From Coptis chinensis (taxonomy: Eukaryota; Streptophyta; Magnoliopsida; Ranunculales; Ranunculaceae), in NCBI GenBank assembly GCA_015680905.1, contig CM027382.1, positions 9,893,501 to 9,957,500 of the forward strand: a stretch of DNA of 64,000 nucleotides, given 5' to 3'. Made by a program: the position numbers and the translations under genes. This document shows, piece after piece, positions 12,465-25,130 of this stretch; the stretch's first letter is position 1, and the number at the start of each line of letters is the position of its first letter. The notes below the pieces were generated by a model. It did not search any database. It was given only the letters and a program-made list of their open reading frames with translations, and had not been told where the DNA came from.

Positions 12465-13249
12465 CATGTCAATAACATTAATAATTAGATAAATAAATGA
12501 AACGAAACAATAACTTAATAAATAAGACTTACCGGTATAATCCAAACAAAGCCGCACAAATTGCCTTTAGCGGTTTTCGTCTCAACTGCGAGGTCTAGCT
12601 AGTGGTAAAGGTATGCCAAGATGGATTGACCCCAGTCATACTCCCACATCCTCTCTATGTCTGAGACAGCGGCCATCCACCCGATACGTAAATAACTATC
12701 AGCGTATCCGAATAATACTGCACCAACAAAGTAGAAGAGGAAGGCACGTACATATTCGTGGATCGACTCCTCACCAATATGATAGTCTTTCGGCTTCTCC
12801 TTGAGCCTATTCAAGTATCTCGAAGTAAACCAACTCATACTTATAGCTCCTCCCTTAAACTGCTCAGTCGATAATCTCAAAAACCCGTCTTCCTCATCAT
12901 CTTCTACCAAATCAAAACCTTCAAAGAAACTCATCGCCGTAGTAAAAACCTCTAAATTTTCATCAAAAGGAATGACATCTCCATAAACAATTGGGATACC
13001 TGTGAGCATTATAAAATCAAGAGGGGTAATCCCAAGCTCACCCCATGGGAAATGGAATGTGTGGGTAGATTGCAACCACCGCTCAACTATCCCAAACAAC
13101 AATGCTTGATCATTTTGTCCCAGATTAGAATTCAAAAAGTTCCCAAATGGTGTGGCGGCTATAATGTTGGTAACCATGACAAAATTAGGATCCATTTTTG
13201 ATTTCATACAACGCCACCACGACACAACATTTGAAAGTGCACAACGCAC
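11200..13249 (-). pseudogene. Plant mobile domain (PMD, aminotransferase-like) protein, broken
   Basis: The frame from 13249 reads MRCALSNVVSWWRC, then LFGIVERWLQSTHTFHFPWGELGITPLDFIMLTGIPIVYGD, SWFTSRYLN, HEYVRAFLFYFVGAVLFG and the WEYDWGQSILAYLYH motif. This is the core of the plant mobile domain, related to the MAIN/MAIL proteins and to the long form of PP7. A TAG interrupts just after LAYLYH (12599-12601), where family members read on. The frame then continues to a GGTAAGTC donor (about 12530). The intron holds the (AT)n tract; the next exon (about 12360 to 11714) carries RRLSYIFHRARFLSQRRMILVGS and LSHYRAKPNDWSDASAF. A degenerate tail with a coiled-coil-like segment follows to about 11200. 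The gene lies inside the Harbinger boundaries and runs away from its right end. PMD genes are often carried by transposons. The stops mean it is probably dead. Confidence 0.7.
12390..12464 (+). repeat. (AT)n microsatellite
   Basis: About 35 uninterrupted AT units lie within the intron of the PMD pseudogene. The length may be unreliable in assembly. Confidence 0.95.
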
Positions 13250-13695
13250 TTTTCATAGGTGTACTAAGGAAGCTTGTTTAGTATTAATGGTGGCCTTTAA
13301 GGGGAATAGACTTTTTACTAAAAAAATTAGGAAATATGGAAACAAAACAACAAAAAGCTCGGACTACACATGAACAGGAACACGAACACGAAGGTACGCC
13401 TGATAGTCCAGCCGGGATTATGATGAGGATGAACTTGAAGTTCTAGTGGTTAAAAGGTATGGGGAAGGATCAGTTGAGAAACTTCTCAGGAAGAGGATGT
13501 TGTGCATCCATGAAGAGTTATTACAAGGAGAGGAGACAGACCATGATCGTGCAAGTACTCAACAACAATAACAGGTGTAGAAGATCGAAATGAAAAAAAG
13601 GGAGAAGAAGTAACTGTTAGAGAAGAAAACTTGAGATTCGAATTATAGGATCTGAGGAAACCGAAAACAGAGGTGATAGTCTAATAGGCAAAGGA

Positions 13696-14650
13696 ATGAT
13701 ACAGCCAAATCACAGTAAGAACACACAGCCAATACAAGTGAAAAGTTCATGGGCAGACGTGATAGGCAAAAAGGCAGTAGGCAGTGCTGAACTTTCGTAT
13801 GTTCCCCCCACCATTGTCAATGGGAAACCAGTCATACATGTGACCAGTAACCAATTCACAGAGTACAACAAGAAGTTTGAGAATCTTATTGTGGGGAAGA
13901 GGATGAATTATAACTATGTAAAGGATATTGTTAGTCGGACATGGAGAATAAAGAGTTTTGTGATGAAACCATATGGAGACACTATGTTTACATTCAAGTT
14001 TGAGACTGAGGAAGATAAGAAATCAGTTTTGGACATGGGATCCTTTCATATTGCAAGTCAGTTGTTTGTGATAAGGCTGTGGAGAACGTTTGTGGAAGCA
14101 GAGACAAGAGAGCTAAAGACTATACCAATTTGGGTTGTTGTAAAAGGCTTACCTATGGAGATGTGGAACAAGGATGGGTTCAGTCAAGTCGGAAGTGCAA
14201 TAGGGATACCAATGTTCACTGATCGATTGACTGAAAACATGTCTAGAACAGTATATGCAAGAATGTGTGTGGAGATTGATATTGACTGCCATTACCCAGA
14301 TGATATTCCAGTGATACTAGATCGACCAAAGAAGAGTACATAAAGTATTGTTCAAGTACAATTGGAAACCCCCGAGGTGTACGGAGTGCAAGATATTTGG
14401 GCATTCATATCAAAGATGTCCAAAGAAGGAGAAAGAGGAAGTAGAGCACAATAACAAAGTGTGGCTACAGAAACAAGATAATAGCAACAAGGAAGGAGAG
14501 AAGATGACACAAAGACCGAAACCTCAGCAGGAAGAATGCCCAACACAAAAGGAAGGAACAGCAGAAATCCAAGAGGTGCACGAAGTACAAAACGATGAGG
14601 CAGAAGCTGGGTGGGAATCACCAAGCAAAAGACACAAGTGCAAAGCTTGA
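13696..14650 (+). pseudogene. LINE ORF1: DUF4283 domain and CCHC zinc knuckle
   Basis: The 215-codon frame from 13696 contains the DUF4283 pattern of plant LINE and retrotransposon-derived nucleic-acid-binding proteins: SSWADVIG, then MNYNYVKDIVSRTWRI, FTFKFETEEDKKSVLDMGSF, IPIWVVVKGLPMEMW and MSRTVYARMCVEIDI. A TAA at 14341-14343 separates it from the CCHC knuckle CTECKIFGHSYQRC (14376-14417), which follows one short step downstream, so the original ORF1 was a single protein now cut by a stop. The C-terminal tail is Glu/Lys-rich. It acts as the RNA-binding partner of ORF2 in retrotransposition. Confidence 0.8.
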
Positions 14651-17600
14651 AATATTCAAGGGGGAGTAAACCTTATAGCTGAAGAACAAAGCCAAATCTC
14701 TAAGGGGCATGGTGAAGAAAGAGAAGAACAAAGGGAATGTAATACTGGAAACAGCAGCAAGCAGATTCAAGAACATGCAAAGGGAACTAATACGAATGAG
14801 GTAAAGAGCACAACACATACAGAGGTAAAAGGCACAGGTGAGCAGAAAGGAAAAGGAATGGCTACTGTGGAGAGTGGGAATCAACAAAAGGTACCTACAA
14901 CATCAGGAGGAAGGCAGAATAGAGTGACTACCAAGTATGGTCACTATAAGCATTCCAGTGTTGCCAAATGAATGTACAACTGTGCTGCTGGAATATGAGA
15001 GGGTTTAACATGGGTTTCAAGCAAGTGGAAATCAAGGAAATGATAAGGAAGTTTGATATCAGTATTCTGGGATTAGTAGAGACAAGAGTGAAAGAAGATA
15101 ATAGAGAGTGGGTGTTTAATAGGAGTTGTGGACAGTGGGAAATGGAAGGAAATTATGCGGAAAGTGATCAAGGCAAAATTTGGTTCTGCTGGAACCTGAG
15201 GGTATGCAAAGCTGAGCTAGTGAAAAAATAATCACAACATATAACTATGGAAGTTACCACGATTACAGGAGTACAGTTTATAGTTATGATGGTCTATGCA
15301 AGTACAAATATGATGGAAAGAAGGCATCTATGGAGAAATATAGTGGATCTATCGTGCATAATTCAAAAACCATGGATATTACTTGGTCATTTTAACATTA
15401 TATTTAGTCCACAAGAGAAAGTAGGAGGGGCAGAGGTAAGGCCATACCATTTCGCAGATTTCATGGATTGTGTAACTGCGGCAAGATTAGTGGATATGAA
15501 ATACAAAGGGAACAGTTTCACAAGGAGTAACAAGTAAAGGGATAGAATCAGTAGTAAACTAGATAGGGTGATGACTAATGCAGAATGGGTGGTGATTTTG
15601 GGGATTACGAAGCTAAATTTCTAAACCCAGGGGCAATTTCAGATCACTCATCAATGGTGGTTAGCTCAAACACGCAGAGAAATCAGAAGAAAAACCTTTT
15701 AAGTTCTTTAATTTAAAAGTGGAAGGAGCAAGGATTTATGCAGATAATGGAGGCGTGGGGTAGCTCAAGTAGTGGGAAATCCTATGTATATCCTAATGAA
15801 GAAATTGAAAATCACAAAGGCAAAGACTCATTGAATGGAATCGAAAAGAATAGGGAATGTGGAGGATAGAGTACTTTCGAAACAAAGAAAGAACTGAACA
15901 GTGCAAACCGAGAGCTACGTGCGACCATTGAATCGAGCTCATTGAAAAAAGAAAAGGAAACCATCGAATACATGTGAAAGCAGTTGTAGCAGAGGAAGGG
16001 TTTTATAAATAGAAATCGAGGGATCAAGTAATTAGTGTGGGAGACAACAACACAGAGTACTTTTTTAGGTCGGTACAAGCAAGAAGAGTAGTAAATAAAA
16101 TAACATGCTTACAGGATCGAGATGGGAATTATATACAAGATGTGAATGGAATTGGGGATGCGTAAAGTATTACAAAGAGCTATATAGCTCAGATCATTTG
16201 CCAAACATTGATCTCTCTATATTTCAAGATATCGGGGGAAGGCAGCAAATTAGTGAAGAAGATGCAGAGGACCTGGAAAGGGAAGTTACACGAAATGAGA
16301 TTATAGAGGTGTTGGCTGATATTGATAATGATAAAGCTCCGGGAGCGATGGATTTTCTTCTTTTTTCTTCAAATGTGCATGGGGATTGTTGGGGATGATT
16401 TCACAAGGGCCGTTAGAAATTTCTTTACATCAGGGCAGCTACTGAAGGAAGTAAACTCAACTTGCATAACACTTGTGCCAAAAGTTCAAAATCCCTCATC
16501 TCTGGGAGAGTACAGACCAATAACTTGTTGCAGAGTAGTGTACAAGTGTATCACAAAAGTAATGACTAGAAGAATGAAGCAGCTTATGCCCAAAATCATA
16601 AACAAGAATAAATCAGCTTTCATTGTGGGGAGGAGCATCCAAGATAACATATTACTGTCGCACGAATTGCTGCATAACTACCATAAGGATGAACACCCAC
16701 CTAGATGTGTTGCAAAAGTGGATTTGAGGAAAGCCTATGACTCAATGCGATGGGAAGCAGTCGAATTTGCTATGCAAAGGATTGGTATGCCAAGAAGGTT
16801 CTGTGAATGGGTAAAGAAGTGTGTGGAAACAGCACACTACTCTATAATGGTGAATGGATCCCCTTATGGATACTTTAAGGGAAGAAGAGGAATACGACAA
16901 GGCGACCCCATATCCCCGTACATTTTTGTAATGGTCATGGACCTTTTCTCTGAAATCATGAGTCATAGTGTAACAAATAATCTGTATAAGTTGCATTATA
17001 AGTGTGTAAACCCAATTATCACTCACCTATCTTTTGTAGATGATTTGGTGGCATTCATGCATGGAGATGTTCAAACGGCAATGCAAATGAGAGAAAACCT
17101 CAACACTTTTAAAGCATGCTCTGGGCTTGAAGTAAACACTCAGAAAAGCCAGATATACTTAACAGGAGTGGATGACAACATTTGTGAAGATATAGAGAGG
17201 GTTATGCAATTCCCAAGAGGAGAGTTACCTATGAAGTACTTGGGACTCCCATTGATTACTACAAGATTGAAATCCACAGATTGTATTCCTTTACTCCTAA
17301 AGGTTACACGAAGAATTCAGAGCTGGAAGGGAAAATTTCTCTCTTATGCAGGAAGGTTGCAGCTCATGAAGGCAGTGCTAAATAACTTGAGCGTGTTCTG
17401 GTTTGCATCATTCGTTGTACCTCAGAAGATTATAGATGACATAAACAGGCTGTGCAGAAACTTTCTATGGACAGGCCCTGATTGCAATCAGTCTCATGCT
17501 CTGGTTCGATGGGAGGATCTTTGCTATCCTTATGCAGAAGGAGGGCTAGGTATTCGCAACCTGGAAAAGGTGAATCAAGCATCAAATATGAAGCATATTT

Positions 17601-20403
17601 GGAAGATAATCACAAAGGCAGACAATCTATGGGTTGAGTGGATTCAAAAGAACTTAATCAAAGATAGAAAATTCTGGCAGCTGAAGATTCCACACAAGTG
17701 TTCATGGAGCTGGCGAAATTTATTAAAGGGCAGAACAGAAGTAGCTCAGATAGCAATAAATCAGATTGGAGACAGAAAGAATACAAGCTTCTGGCTAGAT
17801 CCCTGGCACCCAAAAAGTATGTTAACAAAAAAAATTCCACAAGCCTTTCTATACAGATCTCTCTGCCACCTTAATGCAAAGGTGTCAGACTTCATAGTGC
17901 AAGGGAACTAGGTATTCCCAGACTACATAAAAAATCAGATCAAGGAGATAGTAGAAGATGTCGAGGAAGAGGTTGAGATAATGGGGGGCGAAGACAAAGT
18001 AGTTTGGAGTTCGTGGGAGAGTACAATCTCCGAGATACATATGAAGGTATGAGAGGAGTGCGACAGGCAGTAACATGGAGTAGCATTGTTTGGTTCTCAA
18101 ATCGCATCCCTCGCCATTCTTTCATAAGCTGGATGGCTGTTAGTAGAGCGCTAAAAACGCTTAGCGAAAATGAAGGAGTTCAAGGTGGTTACGACCGATC
18201 TATCGTTTTCTTTGGAGAGAAGTGGAGACTAAGGAACAATTACTTCATGAGTGCGGTTTCTCCAAAGCAATGTGGTACACGGTTTTGGGCAAAATGGGTT
18301 ATCCGCGTAACAATGGCGAACTCATGGCGGGAGGAAATTGATTGGGTAAGAAGAGTATCGCAGGAAAGGGCCAAAACAAGATGCGACTTCGACCGGGTGT
18401 GGAATGCATATAACTACTGGATATGGAAGACGAGGAATGAGATAATATTTGAGAATAAACAAACTTACGCTGATGGAGTGGCAGCAAGAATACTAAGGGA
18501 TGTGCGAATCAAGATACAAACAATGGAGATAAAGATGCCAAAAGGACCAGAGAAGCAGCACTTCCAAGAGACGTGGAATGTAAACGTCGACACGACACAA
18601 CATCAGCACAAGACATGTAAATGGGAAAAGGAAGAAAATGGAATCTCAAATCTAAATTTAGATGGCAGTTTGCAAGGGATGAATGGGGGTTAGGCAGCAG
18701 TAGCTAGAGATGGAAATGAGCAAGTCATAGTGGCGAGCAAGGGAAGATCGAACAAGCACTCTATTGAACTGATCGAATTGAATGGGGTAGAGCAAGGACT
18801 GAAAATGGTAGTAAGGCATGGCATCAAGAAGGTACGAGTGCAAACTGATTCCAGCACAGTGATTTCGTTCTTTAGAAACAAAGGGCAGCACCCATGGTGT
18901 CACACCCTAAATTTTCAAAAAAATTAAAACTGATATTCAATCATCTGAAAACCCGGGGTGAAACAAAACCCACTAACATATTATCAACCACAATATTAAA
19001 ATCTGAGATCAAATTAAAACTGAAAGAACAACGCTTCATTTACAAATAAATTTTTTACTAACCAACTCTATTACATTTGTTTCAATTCAAAACCGTACAC
19101 TTTCAAAAAACTTAAACCAGAAGACTCCAAGAGCAAATCCAAGTCACGTGTCTTCATTCACTGCACTCCACCATCTATGTTCCCAAGAACACACCCACGT
19201 TGCAAAACAAAGCAACATGGGTTAGCAAATTGAATTTGCTGGTATGAGTAGACTAACAACAATATATATATATATAATCTTTCAAATGAATAAATATAAC
19301 ATTACCAATAGTTTCAACTTGAAAGACAATATAGTTCCGTTTTCCAAAAACGACGTGTAGTTTCTTCTCAAGTAAGATTTCACCCCCAACTTACAAATTC
19401 CAAGAATCTCATATAACAGTACTCGTCATTCCCACTTTCCAAAATAACCACAATACAATACCACTTACATTCCATTTATTAAATGCACATATGATAACCT
19501 AATTAAATATGAGTTTGGTATACCTTACCTTTAAGCCAACACGTCGTCTTAAGGTAGGATATTTACGTCCTCAGAGAAAAGATTAATAGATCCTACCCTC
19601 CCCGCAAAAACGAGTTAGACATCACAATGAAATGATTTATCTCAAATGGTCAAATTTCCATTCATAACCAAACCTCATTTAAGACATTTAAGTCTAATTG
19701 ATATAACCTGGTTCGTCCCACATATTCGGGGAATATCACTTATCATAATACCTATATTAAGGGTAGTCATTCATATGACATCATTACGTCATAAAGTTTC
19801 TGTGTGCATAACCATAGATCTCAGACTATCACAAGTCATTAATATTTTTGTAATAACATATCAAGTTATAGTCATTTCGCAGTCACATAGAAATCACAAT
19901 CATTTACTAATATTATTCACAGTCACACTTCACCTCTATAACATCACACAATTCATATACTTTTACTTAAAAACTACTCGTCTACTTATGAGAACGGGGA
20001 AATATCACAACCAAGGAGTACATTCATCCCTTGTGAGTATCAATTCATTCAAACCACATAAACATTTCTCATAAGAAATCATATACATCATATGCAATAA
20101 CTCCATCACACGTAAAATTAATATTTTTACTTTGCTTATTAATTATCTTGTTGACTCATTTTTTCAAAGACACAGCCCAACCTTTAGTTCCTACTCCACG
20201 ATTTGCACTACACACATTTGCCAAATCACACATATTCGTGTGCCTCACTCACACCGAGTACCACTACAAGACATATGTCCCAAGCGGGATATCGCCTCCA
20301 GGAAACATACTTTCATCTTGTAAACTCGAAACTTGTGAGTCACAGCCATCTCTGAGCTTTCCATACACATAATCACAAAGCCTTCTTTTGGCATAACAAA
20401 ATA

Positions 20404-20690
20404 TCAGGTCATTCATGGCACATTCAATGAATACCTTAGGTCATTTCCGCCACATTCAAGGAATACCCATCATAACACTAACGGGCCATTCATGAATGCC
20501 CTGAGTCATTCCCGTCACATTCAAGGAATACCCAAACTTACATTCCCGTACATTCAAGGAATACGACCAACCCGCAAGGTGAATACCTTAGTTCCTCTCT
20601 AGGGCAGTCCAAACTATTGGGTAATTCATGGCACATTCAATGAATACCCGGGTCATTCATGGCACATTCAATGAATACCCATCTATCACA
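20404..20690 (+). repeat. Degenerate tandem repeat around CACATTCAAKGAATACC in the LTR family
   Basis: Units of about 36-40 bp built on GGTCATTC-YGRCACATTCAAKGAATACC repeat six to eight times here, and again at about 4448-4630 (copy A) and 23265-23490 (copy C). The copy number differs among the three LTRs, so the array is changing in length within the family. Confidence 0.75.
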
Positions 20691-21239
20691 TGACATCACA
20701 AGTCATAATATCTCATTACCAAATCCCCGAGGAGAGAGAGTTCTAAAGATATGGGCGACACATTAAAACATTATTATCACTTATAATTATACTAGCATTA
20801 CTCATGTCAAAACATACCACACATGCAGAGAGTCATTTTCGCGCGTCAACGCACTCATATATATAATATCATAAACAAATAGTTCATTAGCCCAAATTCA
20901 AGTCCACACACACTAATGTCCAAAACAGATCCACATATACTAAAGTCTATATTCATATACAATTTCTATCTCACACATATATATTTATGTAGTCTCAAAA
21001 CAACAGTAATTTCTAACACAATCACATAGTTATCACACAAAATAATATATATATTATAGATATAGTGGCTGCACTTTTGTTCAAAGCTGCCTACATATCC
21101 AAATCTTTCAGGATTTGAATCAAGCCTTTGTAGTTCTTATCAGCTACATAGTCAATGCTATAGTTTTTCTTACATTCATCTAAATGACATGTAACTTAAT
21201 TATTTAGAAACTAAGGTATGTAGATATATTTTTTCATGT

Positions 21240-22060
21240 AGAACTCGAAGTCCCAACCTCAGCCCATCTAGAAGAAAACGGTAAAAGTCCTAATTTTCAG
21301 CAACCTAGATCTCTGATGGACTATTTTCCGAATGACACAACTCTTTCCACAGGTATCCAAATGCATCGAGGCTTTTTGTGTTGAAAAGCTAACACACAAA
21401 ACTTACTTTCTTATGTTTTACAAAAATACTCAATCTCATTTTAATTGTACGAAAACTAAGTTAGAACACAGTGCACAGAAACTGATTTCTGACGCACTAT
21501 TTTCTGCCAGTCAAACTTCCAGACGTCATAATTAATTCCACCGGCCTTGGAATGCGATGAGGCCAATTGGAATAGAAAGAAGACTTCCAAATATTACTCT
21601 TTTATATTTTATAAAAATCTAACTCTCACCCTAACTATTTTAAAACTGGATTTGAACACAATGCACAGATACTGATTTCTGACACACTATTTTCTGTCAA
21701 CTAAACTTCCAAATATTATATCTACCACCACAGACCTCGGAATGCGACGAGGCCAATTGGGTTGGAAATAAGACACATAAAACTTATTATTTCATGTTTT
21801 GACGAGAGTTTGAATCTGACTCTAACTATGTGAAAACTCGATTCCAAACCAGACACAGACTGGATTTCTACAATAAGAAAATTCTAACATGCTAACTTAC
21901 GAACACCGTAACCATATCCACAAACCTCAGAATGCAACGAGGTCAATTGGGTTGAAAAGCAGACTTCCAGACCTTACTTTTTTGTGTTTTCAAAAAAAAC
22001 TAGTTCAAACTCTAACTAAACCAAAATTGAGCTCGAAATCAGACCAGCTAAACCTTTCTT
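21240..22060 (+). repeat. Roughly 190-bp tandem repeat inside solo LTR copy B
   Basis: The phrases CTCGGAATGCGACGAGGCCAATTGG, ACTTATTATTTCATGTTTT, AACTCTAACTA and CTGATTTCTGACNCACTATTTTCTG recur at about 21480-21560, 21680-21760 and 21920-21990, with an earlier partial copy at about 21310. They show 15-25% difference by eye. Copies A and C lack this array. Confidence 0.65.
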
Positions 22061-22390
22061 AAAATTTCAGCAAATCTATTCTTACCTTCAATAATGTTTT
22101 CACATCAGCTATAGCTATAACGAACTTTTACATACTCATAAGAATCAAAGATTCAAAGATATATTAAGGGATTCCAAATAATCAATGCCCTACAGATCAC
22201 CAACGACAATACAAGCAAACCCATATATACTAGAGTGTATAAAGAAACCATGCCAGACCAGAAGTAAAACTATACTCACATGTAATCAATTCCTTGGATC
22301 TATACGGACACACTTTTTCTTGGATTTTATAACTATTTTGTACTTTTGTAGAATCTATATTATGATAGTCCATTTATGTCAAAGAGAATT

Positions 22391-25130
22391 TGTCACAGCC
22401 CGAATTTCTAAACAATTAAAAAAAAATGAATATTTGAAATATAAATATATCAAACATCACTATGTTCAATTGTCTAAAAACTCAGGCTAGGACGGGGTGA
22501 ATACAACACACGCCAAAACCGAAAACCCACATCATAAAAAATCTCCAAAATTCTCTTTATTACTTTATAAAAGTCTATCTTCCGTCCCAATAAAACATCA
22601 AACCACTCTAAGAATAACATGTCTTCAACATCGTCTTTTCATGGCATATGAATAGGAAACTACGTTATTACATACTTCCAAAAGATCAGACCTAATAAAA
22701 ATAAACTCCCGGACTGCTCCAGAACAAATCCAAATCAAACGCCGTGGTTCCATTGCCTTCCACCTATGTTCCCAAGAACACACCCACGTTGCCAAAACAA
22801 AACAAACATGGGTCAGCAAAATGGAATTTGCTGGTATGAGTAGACTAACCACATATAAACATTTCTAATCTTTACTTATCCAACTAACACTTTAAATATA
22901 TCATAATATAATCATTCTCAGCTTGGAAGACAGGTAGTTCCGTCATTTCAACCGGCATAGTTTCTTCCCAAGCAAGACTTCCATTTTATTAACTCATTAT
23001 AATAACTTGTTTTAATAACTAAGTCATTGAATTAAAACTTACCGATATCCACTGCTGTATAAGGGTAGGACCGCGTCCCTGCACAAAATGTTATTAAGTC
23101 CTACCCTCCTACAAAAGAAAGTTAGAACTTCTATATAACATATGTAGATATCCTATAGGTATTCAAAAGTAAGCCCAAACACACTCGCATAATCAAATCA
23201 ATTTCTCTTATCAATTAATCAATTTCTTTTCTTATACACTCACCATTTAGTACATATGTACCTTAGGTCATTCCCACCACATTCAAGGAATACCCAACCC
23301 TACATTCCCGTACACTCAAGGAATACAACTAACCCGCAAGGCGAATACCTTAGTTCCTATCTAGGGCAATCCAAACAATCTAGTCATTCATGGCACATTC
23401 AATGAATACTCGGGTCATTCATGGCACAGTCAATGAATACCCAATTATAACATTAACGGGCCATTTATGGCACATTCAATAAATGCCCACCTATCACAAG
23501 ACATCTTCAATCATAAGACTCCTTTCCAAAACTTGAGACGTGGAGAGATCTAAAAGGGTGCGGTAAATTTGTTTACTCATTATTGAACTTTATTGCATAT
23601 ATTATTTCAGAGAACGAAGGAGTATCTTGATTAATGTATTTTTGGTTTACGCGTTATTAATTTCATGGATGTATAAGTGTCATAACGTCGTATATAAAAA
23701 TGGAAATATCACATAGTAGTTAATACACGTACACACGTATAGATAAAGGTCTTAGCCTAAAGCCAAGCATGCTAATAGCCCTAGACCTATCCTAATAGCC
23801 CAAATCATAATCAAAAAAGGTCAAATTGGGTCAACTGGTCAAAATCAACCCCGGGTCAAAGTCAAAGTCAATCGTCAACAAAGTCCAACCGGCCCAGGTC
23901 AACATTAGTCAACCAGCCCCAAACTCCTCTAACCCAAAAGCCCAAAGTCAAAGGCCCAAAGTCTAAAACTAAAAATCCAAATTGAAAATCTAAATTTTAA
24001 ACACATAAGCCCACCCATGATTTGGCCCAAGCCCAAATCGAAATTCACTGTTCATCTCCTTCCTCACAACACCTCCACCAGCGCCTCCACCACCTATGCA
24101 GCCACCACCGGCCATCTATATCCAATATGAACCCAGCGGTTTGGTTCCTGGAGAAAAACCCCATGTACCTATACCAACAATTCATGATTTCCTTATACTG
24201 TGAAAAACCCAAATCGACACCATTAATGTTCTGCTAAAGCTTCACTCGCCCTTCTCTAGCACCCATTCAAACATCAAATACTATCTCAAATCAACACATC
24301 AAAACAACCCAACATCAAGAGTTCAAACTAAACAAACAAGGGAGGCGATGCCATTAATGCTCTGTAAAAGCTACCCTCGAACCACAACCAACAGCCCATC
24401 TATTCCTCACCATCCCACGACCAACAACCAAGTAAAAACCCACCACAACCCCATCATCAATCAAAATTCAAACTAAACAGTACAACATCACCACAAAGTT
24501 CCAACAAAACAATCATTCTAACACACAAGAAAATAGGACGTTTTGGGTTCTGAGGTTGACGCCATTAACAACCGGTGTCAAGGCTTCGACAGCTTAATGC
24601 TAAAATTCGTCATAGTTTTATTTACAGTAGTATTTCAAAAGGGTATATAACAGCTGGCACCATTAGCAGAGTCGGCACCATTAACAGAGTTACAAGATAA
24701 TCAAAACAAGAAACCAGTAATTCGGATATAATTAGCAGAAAACAAATATAAAAAATATAAACATCTTCAGACTACTCACTGTTTATAAACCGAACAGCTT
24801 TCCGAAAGCGGGAAAAATCCCGAAAGACCGAAGTCGACTGTTGCGCGAAAAGACGATCTTCCTCGTTCAAAACCTTTTCTTCTTTCAGTAAAACTCCATT
24901 TTTTTTTCTAAAACTCTCGCTGTGTTTTTCCCTCAAAACTCTACGTGAGAAACCTTTTTTTTTTTTTTTTTTTTTTAAAACCTCCCCAAAAAACAAGGGT
25001 TTAAACTTATCTACTTACTTACGGGACTTTTATCCTTAGCTGATAGTTATCATCTATCCGTTTTATCTATTTTCATTATTCTTATTATTCTTATTATAGG
25101 CAAAGTAAAATTAAAACACGGGGTGTTATA
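22391..25130 (+). mobile_element. Solo LTR (copy C) nested inside copy B, same family
   Basis: It starts TGTCACAGCCCGAATTTC and ends CGGGGTGTTATA. The flanks GAATT (22386-22390) and GCATT (25131-25135) match at four of five bases, a decayed target duplication. It is closely collinear with copy A over its 2.7 kb, for example at ACCGATATCCACTGCTGTAT and TTACGCGTTATTAATT, so A and C are nearer to each other than either is to B. The promoter-like CT/TATA region and T-tract lie at about 24895-24975. A family member landing in its own LTR gives a direct relative age: C is younger than B. Confidence 0.85.

Noticed and set aside
13363..13385. Long target duplication of the LINE (ACTACA...GAACACG against ACTACA...CAACACG)
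   Set aside because: Only six bases match cleanly; the rest needs gaps, so the LINE left end stays uncertain.
14352..14887. Minus-strand Ser/Leu-rich frames
   Set aside because: They are antisense shadows of the purine-rich LINE ORF1 tail.
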